From Petrolisthes cinctipes (lineage: Eukaryota > Arthropoda > Malacostraca > Decapoda > Porcellanidae): a stretch of 64,000 nt of DNA. The DNA is taken from NCBI GenBank assembly GCA_033782935.1, contig JAWQEG010001306.1, positions 2,542,001-2,606,000 of the forward strand, written 5' to 3'. This document shows positions 63,649-64,000 of the stretch, piece after piece. The position numbers and the translations under genes are program-made. Each line of letters opens with the position of its first letter. The first letter of the stretch is position 1. The notes beneath the pieces were generated by a model. The model was not told the DNA's origin and made no database searches. It was given only the letters and a program-made list of their open reading frames with translations.

Positions 63649-64000
63649 TCTGTACATGCCTACTCCGTGTTAGAGTATTTTCAAAATACATGCTCAAAAC
63701 ATACTGAAAATCGATCTTTTAGGTGCACAAATTTCGATATGTGCATGCATCTTCAGTACCCGTTTATATCTCAAATTCAGGCCCAAAACACCCGAAAATT
63801 CAATATTTTGGGGTCCCAGAAGCAATCTGTACAGTGCTAGAATATTTTCAAAATATAGGTTAAAAACATGCTAAAAATCGACATTTTAGGTGCCAAAAAA
63901 TCGATATCTCAAATTCAGTCTCAAAACACCCGAAAATTCGATATTTAGAGGTCCCAGAAGGTATCTGTACATGCCTACTCCGTGTTAGAGTATTTTCAAA
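63649..64000 (+). repeat. Array end of window, last monomer cut
   Basis: B2 (63649-63825), short A1 (63826-63963), and the first 37 bases of a B1 (63964-64000). Sequence identity stays high to the last base, so the array continues beyond the window. Confidence 0.93.

Larger units (their letters stand above)
1..64000 (+). repeat. Satellite DNA array filling the whole window
   Basis: Head-to-tail tandem repeats cover every base; the anchor TCTGTACATGCC (or a close variant) recurs every 138-177 bases from position 1 to 63964. I estimate roughly 390 monomers from window length and mean spacing. No copy is inverted and no transposon, gene or unique spacer interrupts the array. Copies of one class differ by only a few bases, while classes A, B and C differ by fixed diagnostic bases and by length. 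Homogenised tandem arrays of nucleosome-scale monomers are typical of eukaryotic centromeric, pericentromeric or subtelomeric heterochromatin; which of these applies is not visible. The array enters before base 1 and continues past base 64000. Confidence 0.98.

Noticed and set aside
1..64000. CRISPR-like arrangement of repeats.
   Set aside because: Repeat units are 138-177 bp and contiguous; there are no short repeats separated by unique spacers and no cas genes.
1..64000. Assignment to a named satellite family or species.
   Set aside because: Monomer lengths near 148 and 177 bp occur in many unrelated plants and animals, and I do not recognise this consensus; a library search would be needed.

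Overview
The whole 64 kb window is one uninterrupted head-to-tail satellite DNA array. I found no gene, RNA gene, transposon, CRISPR array or unique-sequence stretch. Every repeat copy lies in the same orientation, and the array runs off both ends of the window. This points to a eukaryotic heterochromatic or centromere-type locus. The species cannot be named from the sequence; a plant or other genome with CpG methylation is a weak inference from the CpG-to-CpA differences between monomer types. GC content counted by hand is about 41% in the 177-bp monomer and about 35% in the 148-bp monomer.

The array is hierarchical. (1) The root is a half-unit of about 88 bp; two diverged half-units, about two-thirds identical by hand alignment, make a 177-bp monomer. 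(2) There are three monomer classes, phased here to start at TCTGTAC: A (148 bp, a 177-type monomer lacking 29 bp; 138 bp when 10 more bases are lost), B (177 bp) and C (176 bp). Each class has two main haplotypes (A1/A2, B1/B2, C1/C2). (3) Monomers are ordered into higher-order repeats (HORs): a 501-bp B-C-A trimer and an 816-bp pentamer A1-B1-C1-A2(delta10)-B2. (4) Blocks of 8 to 12 monomers are themselves duplicated, with periods of 1962, 1622, about 988, 491 and 2004/1680/1355 bp, and over long range at about 12.4-13.0 kb.

Layout: 1-1503 irregular; 1504-3860 regular 501-bp trimers; 3861-5167 transition; 5168-17256 dominated by the 816-bp pentamer; 17257-21180 a near-perfect 1962-bp tandem duplication; 21181-28991 pentamers mixed with a recurrent recombinant monomer; 28992-32234 a 1622-bp tandem duplication; 32235-33216 a 491-bp duplication; 33217-40588 a mosaic, including a distant copy of 25-27 kb; 40589-42564 a duplication of about 988 bp; 42565-52962 blocks reused at offsets 3449 and 4265; 52963-58850 shrinking large repeats of 12, 10 and 8 monomers; 58851-64000 mixed.

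The many open frames of 60 to 190 codons are by-products of the repeat and not genes. They mostly begin at the same GTG in a monomer head and stop at the same TAA in the next A monomer. I saw no new protein or RNA system. What deserves attention is the recombination history recorded in the monomer order, a conserved 15-bp dyad with a paired base change, and a possible CpG-deamination signature separating monomer classes.
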